Assembly: GCF_002087235.1 (NCBI RefSeq)
Contig: NZ_MUIO01000096.1
Location: forward strand, 1 to 64,000
Direction: 5' to 3'
DNA length: 64,000 nt
Origin: Pseudomonas floridensis
Lineage (GTDB): Bacteria > Pseudomonadota > Gammaproteobacteria > Pseudomonadales > Pseudomonadaceae
The position numbers and the translations under genes were made by a program. Positions 54,178 to 62,886 of this stretch are shown piece after piece; positions within the stretch are counted from its first letter, which is position 1; the number at the start of each line of letters is the position of its first letter. The notes under the pieces are model-generated. The model did no database searches, was not told the DNA's origin, and saw only the letters and a list, made by a program, of their open reading frames with translations.

Positions 54178-54196
54178 TCAGGCGGTGATTAACTGA
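54128..54196 (+). CDS. possible 22-residue peptide
   Basis: ATG preceded by ggggggag at 9 bases. Codes MKRQELIGLSDFYSRSGQ and four more residues, then TGA. It overlaps the 3' end of the opposite-strand gene at 54178. Only the good ribosome site supports it. Confidence 0.25.
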   Translation: MKRQELIGLSDFYSRSGQAVIN

Positions 54197-54411
54197 CGGC
54201 GTGTCGCCCGCACGCTGCGTTGCGCTACTCGTGCGCTGGCGGGCAATGGGCGATTCAGCCAGGTGAGTTTCTGTTCGTGGACTTCGACCCACTCATGACC
54301 CGAAGGATGCTCGGCACATTGCTTGAACGCACGGCAGATGCCGGTGTGATCCACGCGAGCGTAGTGGCGGTGCTGTGGGCGTGAGGTGAACAGAGACCAG
54401 AACGGATTCAT
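54178..54411 (-). CDS. small conserved hypothetical protein
   Basis: 77 residues, strongly basic (NPFWSLFTSRPQHRHYARVD, ICRAFKQCAEHPSG, RVAQRSVRATRRQ). ATG 54411 has aaggag 7 bases ahead, which supports it as a real gene. I recall similar short proteins in pseudomonads but no function. Confidence 0.6.
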   Translation of the reverse strand: MNPFWSLFTSRPQHRHYARVDHTGICRAFKQCAEHPSGHEWVEVHEQKLTWLNRPLPASARVAQRSVRATRRQLITA

Positions 54412-54614
54412 GGCGCAGCTCCTTTCATGAGTGAGCGTCGGGGCAGTGAAGGCAAGTCTGCCGCCCTGATATGACGCCCTGATTACATGAGCCGGGCCTG
54501 AACCATCCGGTGTTCCGGGCGGTCCCAGCCTTACTGGTTGGCGGACACTGTTAGCCGGTGTTGCACGCCGCTATACTGCGGCACATTCAGTGCCTGGCCC
54601 ATGGAGAAATGAGC

Positions 54615-55199
54615 ATGCTGCGTCGCCTTTTGTTCGGTTTGCTTGCTGTAAGCAGTTTGACCCTGGTGGGCTGTGCCCACAGTCCGCAACAACTCAGCCC
54701 GCAACCCAAGCTGAATGCACAACTGGCCCCTGTCGGGCGTGGTCAGCCGGTCATCGTGCGCGTAGTGGACGGCCGCCCTGGCCCGACGCTGGGTACTCGT
54801 GGCGGTATGTACCCGGAAACCAGCTCCATCAGCGTCAGTGGCAATGACATCGTGCCCAAGCTGCAGGCCCAGGCCGAAGCAGCCGTGCGCCTGTTGGGTT
54901 TCACGCCGACTCAGGGCGGCGGCAACGCTCCGCAGCTGACCGTGACCCTGGCAGATCTCAAGTATCAGTCGCCCAAGGAAGGTCTGTACGTGACCGAAGC
55001 CACCATCAGCTCTACCTTCCGTGCCGATGTACGCAACAATGGTCGTAACTACAGTGGCCGTTATGCGGCGTCGCTGGATCAGCGTTTCGGCATGGCACCC
55101 AACCAGGAAACGAACACCAAGCTGGTCAGTGATGTCCTGAGCGACGCCCTGACCCGTGTGTTCCAGGACCCGACCATCGGTTCGACCCTGTCGCAGTAA
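54615..55199 (+). CDS. YajG-family lipoprotein
   Basis: 194 residues. Signal peptide with lipobox TLVGC, then the YajG/DUF fold (VIVRVVDGRPGPTLGTRGGM, FRADVRNNGRNYSGRYAASL). Probably anchored in the outer membrane; function unknown. ATG 54615 chosen because ggag lies 8 bases ahead; ATG 54609 is too close to it. Confidence 0.85.
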   Translation: MLRRLLFGLLAVSSLTLVGCAHSPQQLSPQPKLNAQLAPVGRGQPVIVRVVDGRPGPTLGTRGGMYPETSSISVSGNDIVPKLQAQAEAAVRLLGFTPTQGGGNAPQLTVTLADLKYQSPKEGLYVTEATISSTFRADVRNNGRNYSGRYAASLDQRFGMAPNQETNTKLVSDVLSDALTRVFQDPTIGSTLSQ

Positions 55200-55211
55200 A
55201 TCACGGCGAAC

Positions 55212-55248
55212 AAAAAGCCCGGCCCTCGATGAGAGGGCCGGGCTTTTT
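55212..55248 (+). terminator. rho-independent terminator after yajG-like gene
   Basis: aaaaagcccggccctc / gagggccgggcttttt with a short loop and T-run; the A-run makes it bidirectional, also serving the convergent gene at 55273. Confidence 0.85.
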
Positions 55249-55272
55249 TACATCTGCAGGATTCAGAGCGGG

Positions 55273-55479
55273 TCAGGCTGCCTGCTGATAGAAGTCCAGA
55301 AAGCTGAAGCCGGTGTCCTGATCCAGGTCGGGCAGATCGTGATGAACATGGCCGCCCAACGCGCAGTAGACAAGCCAGTGACGGTCCTGGACATTGAACG
55401 CCAGCGCGTCGATCAGCTCCTGCTGTTCATCGCTCTGGGCAATCAGATAAAGGCGATCCTGGTTTTTTGCATGCAGCAT
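55273..55479 (-). CDS. small conserved hypothetical protein
   Basis: 68 residues (LHAKNQDRLYLIAQSDEQQE, HWLVYCALGGHVHHDL), soluble and acidic. ATG 55479 has ggag 6 bases upstream; the longer frame to 55524 lacks one. No family recognised. Confidence 0.65.
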   Translation of the reverse strand: MLHAKNQDRLYLIAQSDEQQELIDALAFNVQDRHWLVYCALGGHVHHDLPDLDQDTGFSFLDFYQQAA

Positions 55480-55640
55480 GACAAGCTCCAAAAAGAGGGA
55501 AGTCCGTTTCTTGAGGAGCCACACAATGCCGGGGGTGCGTTACGGTTAGGTGACAGCGGCCAGGGAAATTTCTTACAAGATACTTCGAAATCGGGTCGTG
55601 TCCGCGGTAAGCATGCCGAGCCATTCTTGATCCTTCGGCT

Positions 55641-55667
55641 GCATGCCAATGCGGGGCATTGGCATGC
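55641..55667. repeat. perfect 12-bp palindromic hairpin
   Basis: gcatgccaatgc / gcattggcatgc with a 3-base ggg loop, 16 bases past the end of the acyltransferase gene. No T-run. Possible transcript end or a mobile palindrome. Confidence 0.5.
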
Positions 55668-55682
55668 TCGGTCGCCGTTCAT

Positions 55683-56849
55683 TTAAAGTGGCAGCCCGGC
55701 CTTTACCCGATATTGATTACGTACCGGCGTCGCGTATTGCTGAATCAGGTAAGGCCGATGCTCGGCAGGCGTGCCGGCCAGTCGGCTTTCCCACTCATCC
55801 TTTGCCCGGTTGAGTTCTTCGGTGGGAAACAGATCGGCAGCCAGCGGCACGTTCAGGCTCGGGTCTGCATCAGCCCACTGGGCGTAAGCCAGGTAATGCA
55901 CCGGGAACAGGCGATAGCCCCCGAGAATCTGCCGATCCATTTCGATGGCCAATTGTTTGGTGTCTTCGAAATGCTCGGTGACCGGCGGCGCGAAGTTCAC
56001 GTGCACGCGGCCTTTATAACCGGTGATGCCGAGCGCAATGCTCACGTCATCTTCGCCTGGCGTCTTGGTGTAGACCCCGGTGGTCGCACGGATGTACAGC
56101 TCGCGAGCCTTGGCCTGGTCGCACGGATCGTATTCGTAGCTGATCGAGACCGGAATCAGATTGAGCGAGCGGATCACGTCACCGAAGGGTTCATCCTTGC
56201 GGCTCATGTGAAACATCTTGAGGATCGCCGATTCGGTACGGTCGTCACCGTCCTTGGCGCGACCCTCGGCCTGCGCGATCCAGATCGATTGGCAATCCTG
56301 GGTAATCGAATGGTTGATGTACGCCGACAACAACTGATAGGCCGCCATCTTCTCGCGACGGCCGATGATCGAGCGGTGCACGATAAAGCTCTTGTTCAGG
56401 CGCATCAGGTCGCTGACGAAGGGCTTCTGCAGCAGGTTGTCACCGATGGCGATTCGCGGCGTGGGCAGGCCTGCGTGGTACACGGCATAGTTGACGAACG
56501 CCGGGTCCATCACGATATCGCGGTGGTTGGCCAGAAACAGGTACGCGCAGCCGGACTTGAGTTGCTCCACGCCGGTGTAAGTCACCCCATCGGTGGCACG
56601 CTCGATGGTGTGGTCGACGTAATACTCGACCTTGTCCTGCAGCGTGGCGACCGAATCGATACCGGCGAACTCACGGCGCAGTTTACGGGCAAGCGTAGGC
56701 TGCAGAAACCAGCCGAAGGCGGGTGCCAGACGTGGAAAACGGAATTTGGTCAGGATGGCGAGAAAGGCTTTGTCGCTCAGCAGACGTGCCAGAACGGCCG
56801 GGACTTCTGCATCGTTGTAAGGTCGGATGGCATCGAATTCGCCCATCAT
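55683..56849 (-). CDS. 1-acyl-sn-glycerol-3-phosphate acyltransferase-like protein
   Basis: 388 residues of the LPLAT/PlsC-like family. The HX4D motif is in LFLANHRDIVMDPAFVNYA and a later EGRAKDGDD region matches the glycerophosphate site. Much longer than PlsC (~240), with N- and C-terminal extensions (WFLQPTLARKLRREF; HYLAYAQWADADPS). Probably acylates a lipid head group or lysophospholipid; substrate unknown. Confidence 0.82.
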   Translation of the reverse strand: MMGEFDAIRPYNDAEVPAVLARLLSDKAFLAILTKFRFPRLAPAFGWFLQPTLARKLRREFAGIDSVATLQDKVEYYVDHTIERATDGVTYTGVEQLKSGCAYLFLANHRDIVMDPAFVNYAVYHAGLPTPRIAIGDNLLQKPFVSDLMRLNKSFIVHRSIIGRREKMAAYQLLSAYINHSITQDCQSIWIAQAEGRAKDGDDRTESAILKMFHMSRKDEPFGDVIRSLNLIPVSISYEYDPCDQAKARELYIRATTGVYTKTPGEDDVSIALGITGYKGRVHVNFAPPVTEHFEDTKQLAIEMDRQILGGYRLFPVHYLAYAQWADADPSLNVPLAADLFPTEELNRAKDEWESRLAGTPAEHRPYLIQQYATPVRNQYRVKAGLPL

Positions 56850-56951
56850 GCTCTCTTGTTGGAAACGGATAGGGTAAAAAGAAGGCAGGTTTGTCACGAC
56901 AACCTTCGAAGAATGAGGCAATTATACGCATAACTGATCCCGGAGACCGCG

Positions 56952-57134
56952 ATGCAGGAATTACAGAGTTACGACTGCCCTTACTGCGGCGAGCCTGTGG
57001 AAGCCGTGCTGGATTTGTCCGGTGGCGATCAACAGTACATTGAAGACTGTCCGGTCTGTTGCCGCCCGATCGTATTCGACCTCCAGACCGACGGTGAGGA
57101 ATGGCATCTGGATGTACGCAGCGAGAATGAGTGA
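56952..57134 (+). CDS. CPXCG-motif cysteine-rich protein
   Basis: 60 residues: YDCPYCGEPVEAVLD and DCPVCCRPIVFDL form two zinc-ribbon half sites. Function unknown. Overlaps the DUF2007 gene by one base (tgatg). Confidence 0.85.
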   Translation: MQELQSYDCPYCGEPVEAVLDLSGGDQQYIEDCPVCCRPIVFDLQTDGEEWHLDVRSENE

Positions 57135-57397
57135 TGCAGAGAATCTACGAGCCGGAAAACCTCATGGAAGGCGAGTTGCTGCAGGGCATGCTGGCCAGCG
57201 AAGGGATCGAAGCGCACCTCGCCGGGCGTGACCTGCTCGGCGGTATGGGCGAGTTGCCCGTGTTCGGCCTGCTCTGGATTACCGTGGAAGACGACATGGT
57301 CGAGCGCGCACGCGCGTTGATCACTGCGTACAATGCAGCTTCGCCGATGTCCGGTGGTGACGAGCCGGACAGCTTCCCCGATGTACTGGTGTGTTGA
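57134..57397 (+). CDS. DUF2007 putative signal-transducing protein
   Basis: 87 residues: RIYEPENLMEGELLQGMLAS at the start and ARALITAYNAASP near the end, the small ferredoxin-like DUF2007 fold. Commonly paired with the CPXCG protein, as here. ATG 57134 shares its first base with the upstream stop. Confidence 0.83.
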   Translation: MQRIYEPENLMEGELLQGMLASEGIEAHLAGRDLLGGMGELPVFGLLWITVEDDMVERARALITAYNAASPMSGGDEPDSFPDVLVC

Positions 57398-57430
57398 ACA
57401 CCTTCATTCAAAAGAGTCCGAATACCCCTC

Positions 57431-58060
57431 ATGTGTGGACGTTATGCCCTGTTTCGCTGGACACCCGCTTTCGCGGCCTTGCCCGGTTTTCCGGCTGACC
57501 AGCAGGCGCAATGGAATATTTCTCCGGCCGACTGGGTATTGATCATGCGTGCTGCCGAGGCGGACGGTGATATCGAGCTGGTGCGCGCCCGTTGGGGACT
57601 GACCCCGGCGTGGCTCACCGACCTGTCGCGAACGCCCGCTCATGCGCGGGCCGAGACGGTGGCCGAACAGCCGATGTTTCGTGAAGCGTTCATCAAACGT
57701 CGCTGCCTGCTGCCGGCCAATGGTTTCTATGAATGGCGCGGCACATCGCGCAAACGCCCGTTCTGGCTGACGCCGGGCGAAGGCTCGGCGCTGTTTTTTG
57801 CCGCCATCTGGGAAGCGTATCCGGTGCAGGGTCACACTTACCTGAGCGTGGCCGTCGTCACTCAGGCCGCCGCCACGCAACGTCGTCCACTGATTCTGGA
57901 TGCCGAAGGGCAGAAAGCCTGGCTGGCGGCCGATACGCCGCTCCCGGCATTACAGGCCTTGCTCGCGGCACCGCAAATGGCCTTGCGCGAGCGGCCGCTG
58001 GCCAACTTTGTGAACGACCCGAAACTCAATGCGCCGGAGTGCCTCACGCCGCTGGGTTGA
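57431..58060 (+). CDS. SRAP (YedK/HMCES)-family protein lacking two active-site residues
   Basis: 209 residues. SRAP proteins cross-link to abasic sites in single-stranded DNA through Cys2. Present here: MCGRYALF (Cys2), HARAET (Arg) and NGFYEWRGTS (Glu). But the Asn of the usual NAR-x-ET is His, and the usual H-D/S-R-x-P motif reads TQRRPLIL, so the catalytic His is Thr. It may bind DNA with altered chemistry. Ends at a normal length. Confidence 0.88.
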   Translation: MCGRYALFRWTPAFAALPGFPADQQAQWNISPADWVLIMRAAEADGDIELVRARWGLTPAWLTDLSRTPAHARAETVAEQPMFREAFIKRRCLLPANGFYEWRGTSRKRPFWLTPGEGSALFFAAIWEAYPVQGHTYLSVAVVTQAAATQRRPLILDAEGQKAWLAADTPLPALQALLAAPQMALRERPLANFVNDPKLNAPECLTPLG

Positions 58061-58216
58061 GTCAGCCATGTTCATCCAGACACCGTTCTGATACACATCT
58101 GACATACCTGAGGAACCATTTGCCGCTGCCATGTACCAACATGGCACTTGGCTGGTATCTGGCGCTGGGTGTCTTCACGCCCTAGGATGACCGCCTCACG
58201 AACAAGGAGATTCACC

Positions 58217-59035
58217 ATGCGTCAGTCATTTGCCCTCTGTGCCTTGAGCGCTGCGTTACTGCTCGGCGGGTGTCAGGCCGTCAATACCACGACCGGTGAT
58301 TCGGTAGGTGTCGAGCGCAAGCAGTACATGTTCAGCATGCTCTCCACCGACGAAGTGAACAAAATGTACGCGCAGTCCTACCAGCAGACGGTGGGCGAGG
58401 CGAGCAGCAAGGGCGTGCTGGACACCACCAGTGAGGATGCCAAACGTGTCAATGCGATTGCCAGGCGCCTGATTGCCCAGGCACCGAAACTGCGGCCCGA
58501 TTCGGCCCAGTGGCAGTGGGAAGTGAATCTGATCAAGAGCGATGACCTTAACGCCAATTGCGGCCCTGGCGGCAAGATCATCGTCTTCACCGGCCTGATC
58601 GATACCCTGAAGCTGACCGATGATGAAATCGCGGCGGTCATGGGCCATGAAATTGCCCACGCCTTGCGCGAGCACGGACGCGAGGCGATGTCCAAGGCCT
58701 ATGGCGTGGCGATGGCCAAACAGGGTGCGGGCGCCTTGCTCGGTCTGGGTCAGGACAGCCTGGCGCTGGCCGACACGGTGGTCAATTACAGCCTGACGCT
58801 GCCCAACAGCCGCAGCAATGAAAACGAAGCCGATCTGCTGGGCCTCGAACTGGCCGCTCGCGCCGGTTACAACCCGAACGCGGCGATCAGCCTGTGGCAG
58901 AAAATGACCCAGAACTCCGGTGGTTCGCAGCCTGAATTCATGAGCACTCACCCGGCTTCGCAGAACCGGATCGCGTCCCTGCAGGCCGCCATTCCCAAGG
59001 TGATGCCGTTGTATCAGAGCGCGCCCAAGTCCTGA
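58217..59035 (+). CDS. M48-family metalloprotease lipoprotein
   Basis: 272 residues. Lipobox LLGGC in the signal peptide; zinc motif VMGHEIAHALREHG (HExxH) and the third-ligand region NENEADLLGLELAARAGY. Close to LoiP/YggG-type periplasmic proteases of the outer membrane. ATG 58217 has a perfect aaggag site; the longer frame lacks one. Confidence 0.92.
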   Translation: MRQSFALCALSAALLLGGCQAVNTTTGDSVGVERKQYMFSMLSTDEVNKMYAQSYQQTVGEASSKGVLDTTSEDAKRVNAIARRLIAQAPKLRPDSAQWQWEVNLIKSDDLNANCGPGGKIIVFTGLIDTLKLTDDEIAAVMGHEIAHALREHGREAMSKAYGVAMAKQGAGALLGLGQDSLALADTVVNYSLTLPNSRSNENEADLLGLELAARAGYNPNAAISLWQKMTQNSGGSQPEFMSTHPASQNRIASLQAAIPKVMPLYQSAPKS

Positions 59036-59093
59036 TCGACGCGCAGAAACGGCGCGTTGCCTGACCGCTCGCAACGCGCCTGAATCCCTCACT

Positions 59094-59678
59094 TCAGACC
59101 CAGCCACTGACCTGCATCGCCTTGTACACCGCCACCAGCGCCAGTACGAAAAACGCACAGGCGGCGAGTCGGCGAATCATCGTCAACGGCAGCTTCTCGG
59201 CGGCAAAATTGCCCGCCAGTACCACCGGCACGTTGGCAATCAGCATGCCGACCGTGGTGCCGATGATCACCAGCCACAAATACGAATACTGCGCTGCGAG
59301 CATGACCGTAGCGATCTGCGTCTTGTCGCCGATTTCTGCGATGAAGAAGGTGATGAGGGTGGTCATGAACGGACCGAATTTGCGTGCGGTGCTGGCTTCG
59401 TCATCGTCCATCTTGTCCGGAACCAGGGTCCAGAGCGCGGTGGCGGTGAAACTTGCGGCGAGAATCCAGTGCAGGACCGCGTCGGAAAGGAAACTGCTGA
59501 ACCAGGCACCTACTGCTCCGGCCGCCGCATGGTTGGCCAGGGTCGCGGCGACAATGCCGGCGATGATGGGCCAGGGTTTGCGAAAGCGTGCGGCGAGGAT
59601 GAGCGCGAGCAATTGCGTCTTGTCACCGATTTCGGCAAGCGCAACGACTGCGGTAGGGATTAAGAGTGATTCCAGCAT
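59094..59678 (-). CDS. UPF0016/GDT1-family (TMEM165) manganese exporter
   Basis: 194 residues with six helices and two copies of the family signature (LAEIGDKTQLLAL and IAEIGDKTQIATV). Members export Mn2+ (MneA/Mnx) or exchange Ca2+/Mn2+ for H+. The riboswitch directly upstream strongly supports manganese. ATG 59678 with aggaaacctg upstream. Confidence 0.92.
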   Translation of the reverse strand: MLESLLIPTAVVALAEIGDKTQLLALILAARFRKPWPIIAGIVAATLANHAAAGAVGAWFSSFLSDAVLHWILAASFTATALWTLVPDKMDDDEASTARKFGPFMTTLITFFIAEIGDKTQIATVMLAAQYSYLWLVIIGTTVGMLIANVPVVLAGNFAAEKLPLTMIRRLAACAFFVLALVAVYKAMQVSGWV

Positions 59679-59699
59679 CAGGTTTCCTAAGGGGCGGGT

Positions 59700-59880
59700 C
59701 GACACGGCTATGACACGTACAGCCTTCCCGCCCCGGGTAAGGTGTTCGTGTCATAGGTCTTGTCAAACCACCGATCCGTCTGAGCGGATTCCGGGTCGCA
59801 CGTACCATGGTCTGAGGACCAAGTATGTTGATACGTGCCGGACGAGCGTGAGGCTCGTGGGAGACTACTCCCCTAGGACG
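59700..59880 (-). promoter_or_regulatory. yybP-ykoY manganese riboswitch
   Basis: On the minus strand: ggggagtagtctcccacgag (5' part of the aptamer), the loop caacatacttggtcctcaga, then after a variable arm accttacccggggcgggaag. These are the conserved pieces of the yybP-ykoY element. It ends about 20 bases before the exporter ATG, so Mn2+ binding probably opens the exporter transcript or its ribosome site. Confidence 0.85.
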
Positions 59881-59924
59881 GAGCGGATTCTGCCTTCGCA
59901 AAATCCTTTCGGCAAGCTCTTATT

Positions 59925-60923
59925 TCAAGAACGTTTGGCGCTATAGATTTTGAAGCCGTTGCCCTGAGCGCGCACTTCACAGGTGCCGACATGCTCTTCG
60001 ATCAGCGGCTGATAGCGCAGAAAGTTATTTGCAACAAGGCGTAGTTCGCCACCTGATTTCAGATGTTGGCGCGCTTTTCTTAGCAGGTTTTCAGTGGCCA
60101 TGTAGTCGGTATGAACACCGACATGAAACGGCGGATTGCTCAGAATCGTGTTCAATCCCATGGGCGCGGCGTCGATGCCATCGCCGGTCAGTACCTGTGC
60201 TTCGAGACCGTTGGCGGCCAGCGTCAGGCGTGAGCTGGCGGTCGCGAAGGCATCGACATCCAGCATCACCACCTCGTTGTGCGGATAACGACGCTTGACC
60301 GCAGCCCCCAGAACGCCCGCGCCGCAGCCGAAGTCCAGCAAGTTGCCACTCGGAAGCTTGTCGATATTCTCCAGAAGTAACGCCGAGCCACGGTCCAGCC
60401 GACCATGGCTGAACACGCCGGGCAGGCTGATCACGGTCAGCGGGCCGTCCTGCAAGTCGATCTGATAAGGCTTGGCGAGGCTTTCCAGGCTGACCGCTTG
60501 CGGGGCATTTTCAACCGTGACCTGCCAGAGCTGGCAATGACGGGCGCTGTCGAGCTTGCGGGCGCGGCCGAAAGGGCTCAGTTGGCGTGCGGCGGCTTCG
60601 ATACCGCCACGCTTTTCGCCCACCAGAAACAGCTCGCGGCCCTGTAGCCGCGAGGCCAGCGCGTTGAGCAGGTAGTCCGTCAGGTCGCGGGCTTTGGGCA
60701 GAAACAGCACTGTAGCGTCGAAAGGCTCGTGTGGCGCTTCGACGCCGAAGTGCGTACGACCATCGAAGCGTGCGTCCAGCGCGGCCTGATCGCCTGCATG
60801 CCAGCACCAGCCCCTTGCATCCGGCAGTTTCCCGAGCAGGTCGTCGGCGGGTAGACCGGCCAACAATAGCGAGCCCTGAAACAGCTCGGCCTGACGGAGT
60901 AACACTTCACTGCGCGGGTCCAT
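59925..60923 (-). CDS. rsmC: 16S rRNA (guanine1207-N2) methyltransferase
   Basis: 332 residues. A duplicated methyltransferase: an N-terminal non-catalytic half and a C-terminal catalytic half with LLDFGCGAGVLGAAVKRRYP and the NPPF motif (LSNPPFHVGVHTDY). RsmC fits better than RlmG by length and C-terminal sequence. ATG 60923 with aggagcc upstream. Confidence 0.9.
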   Translation of the reverse strand: MDPRSEVLLRQAELFQGSLLLAGLPADDLLGKLPDARGWCWHAGDQAALDARFDGRTHFGVEAPHEPFDATVLFLPKARDLTDYLLNALASRLQGRELFLVGEKRGGIEAAARQLSPFGRARKLDSARHCQLWQVTVENAPQAVSLESLAKPYQIDLQDGPLTVISLPGVFSHGRLDRGSALLLENIDKLPSGNLLDFGCGAGVLGAAVKRRYPHNEVVMLDVDAFATASSRLTLAANGLEAQVLTGDGIDAAPMGLNTILSNPPFHVGVHTDYMATENLLRKARQHLKSGGELRLVANNFLRYQPLIEEHVGTCEVRAQGNGFKIYSAKRS

Positions 60924-61017
60924 GGAATGGCTCCTGAAAAAGCGCGCAGTTTAACAGGGTTGGGTCGGTGGCATTCTGCAGAAAGCGACAGGATTGACGG
61001 TGTTCGATCGGCCCGTG

Positions 61018-61986
61018 TTAGCTGGTCACCACCCTGATCGGTGCACCGGCAAAGAACGCCCGGGCGTTTTCGGTCACCTGGCTGACGATGCGTTGCCGTG
61101 CTTCGCGTGCGCCCCAGGCGCTGTGCGGTGTGATGATCAGCCGCGGGATGTCACCCGCCAGCAGTGGATTGCCGGCCGCTGGCGGTTCGACACTCAGCAC
61201 ATCTGACGCCGCGCCACCCAGATGGCCGTTGCGCAGCGCATCGGCCAGCGCCTGCTCGTTGATCAGGCCGCCGCGCGCGGTGTTGACGATGAGCGCGTGG
61301 GGTTTCATCAGGCTCAGTTCATGGGCACCGATCATGTCGCGGGTGTTGTCGTTGAGCGGGCAGTGCAGGGTCAGGGCATCGACCTGAGGCAGCAACGCCT
61401 CCAGCGGCAAACGGTCCGGACGCGCTGGACGGCCGGGGATCTGCCCCGACAGTACGCGCATGCCAAACGCCTCGGCCAGCCGTGCCACCGCCCCACCCAG
61501 TTCGCCATGACCGAGCAGGCCCAGCGTCTTGCCTTCCAGCTCGACGATCGGAAAATCCAGCAGGCAGAACTGCTTCGATTGTTGCCAGAGGCCCTGATGC
61601 ACCGCGTGTTGATAATCCGGCAGACGAGTAGCGAGCGCCAGCAGCAGAAGCAGCGTGTGTTGGGCCACCGAAGGCGTGCCGTAACCCTGACAGTTGCACA
61701 CCGTCACGCCGTGCTCGCGGGCGGCTGTCAGATCGATATTGTTGGTCCCGGTTGCGGTGACCAGAATCAGCTTCAGATCCGAACAGGCCGCGAACGTGTT
61801 GGCATCGATCACCACTTTGTTGCTGATTACCACGTGCGCGCCTTGCAGTCGCTGCGCAACCTGGTCGGGCGTCGTACCGGCGTGCAGAACCAGCTCGCCG
61901 AAGCTTTCGCGCAAGGGGCCGAGGTCCAGATCACCCAGATCCAGAGACGTGTGGTCGAGGAAGACTGCTCTGCCGGGATTACTCAT
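61018..61986 (-). CDS. D-2-hydroxyacid dehydrogenase
   Basis: 322 residues of the D-isomer-specific family: NAD loop GLLGHGELGGAVARL, catalytic Arg in VNTARGGLINEQAL, Glu after DVLSVEPP and His in IITPHSAWG. Family members act on hydroxypyruvate, glyoxylate or glycerate; the exact substrate is not visible. Divergent from the LysE gene. Confidence 0.92.
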   Translation of the reverse strand: MSNPGRAVFLDHTSLDLGDLDLGPLRESFGELVLHAGTTPDQVAQRLQGAHVVISNKVVIDANTFAACSDLKLILVTATGTNNIDLTAAREHGVTVCNCQGYGTPSVAQHTLLLLLALATRLPDYQHAVHQGLWQQSKQFCLLDFPIVELEGKTLGLLGHGELGGAVARLAEAFGMRVLSGQIPGRPARPDRLPLEALLPQVDALTLHCPLNDNTRDMIGAHELSLMKPHALIVNTARGGLINEQALADALRNGHLGGAASDVLSVEPPAAGNPLLAGDIPRLIITPHSAWGAREARQRIVSQVTENARAFFAGAPIRVVTS

Positions 61987-62075
61987 AGCTGTACCTTTTA
62001 CGGGGAAATGGAAAAGCGTAGTGTGATCAGCCTATCAGAGCCAAGGCTCGTTCATATTCATCCGGAGGAGGCCCC

Positions 62076-62705
62076 ATGTACTGGGCAGAATTTCTCACCG
62101 TTGCACTGATCCACCTGCTGGCCGTCGCCAGTCCCGGTCCGGATTTCGCTGTGGTGGTGCGCGAGAGCGTTACCCATGGGCGCAAGGCCGGAACCTGGGC
62201 TGCGCTGGGTGTCGGTTCAGCGATCTTCCTGCATGTCGGGTATTCGTTGCTGGGCATCGGCATCATCGTTTCCCAGTCCATCGTGCTGTTCAACGCCTTG
62301 AAATGGGCCGCTGCTGCCTACCTGCTTTACATTGGCTTCAAGGCTCTGCGTGCCAAACCCGCGAGTGCATCGGACAACGTCATCAAGACCGTTGCAGGCG
62401 AGCGCACCGCGCGTGGCGCCTACACGAGCGGCTTCGTCACCAACGGCCTGAACCCCAAGGCGACGCTGTTTTTCCTCTCGCTGTTCACTGTCGTGATCAA
62501 CCCGCACACTCCGCTGCTGGTGCAGGGCGGTTACGGTGTCTATCTCGCGGTGGCGACTGCCTTGTGGTTCTGTCTGGTGGCCCGTCTGTTCAGTCAGGCG
62601 CGGGTACGTGCCGGGTTTGCGCGCATGGGCCACTGGTTCGACCGTGCAATGGGCGGCGTGCTGATCGCGCTGGGCGTGAAACTGGCGCTGACCGAGGTGC
62701 GCTGA
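62076..62705 (+). CDS. LysE/RhtB-family amino-acid exporter
   Basis: 209 residues with five to six helices and the N-terminal LLAVASPGPDFAVVVRESV. Exports amino acids or related metabolites; substrate unknown. Good gga-ggagg ribosome site before ATG 62076. Confidence 0.93.
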   Translation: MYWAEFLTVALIHLLAVASPGPDFAVVVRESVTHGRKAGTWAALGVGSAIFLHVGYSLLGIGIIVSQSIVLFNALKWAAAAYLLYIGFKALRAKPASASDNVIKTVAGERTARGAYTSGFVTNGLNPKATLFFLSLFTVVINPHTPLLVQGGYGVYLAVATALWFCLVARLFSQARVRAGFARMGHWFDRAMGGVLIALGVKLALTEVR

Positions 62706-62886
62706 GTTTGCCGATGTGAGCGGGCGATGCCTGTGACAGGTGCAAGCGTCTCAGGCCCGTCGCAGCTGGCCAGACGCCTGCACGCAGGTCATGAACAAAT
62801 CATCATTTTGGCTGATTTGGCTGGCGAGGCGAGGCTCTAGAGTCCATATTTCAGGCTTGGCCTGCGAACCTTGGATAGGGACTCAT

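Noticed and set aside
55659..56933. 424-codon open frame on the plus strand
   Set aside because: Antisense to the acyltransferase with the NHRDIVMD motif.
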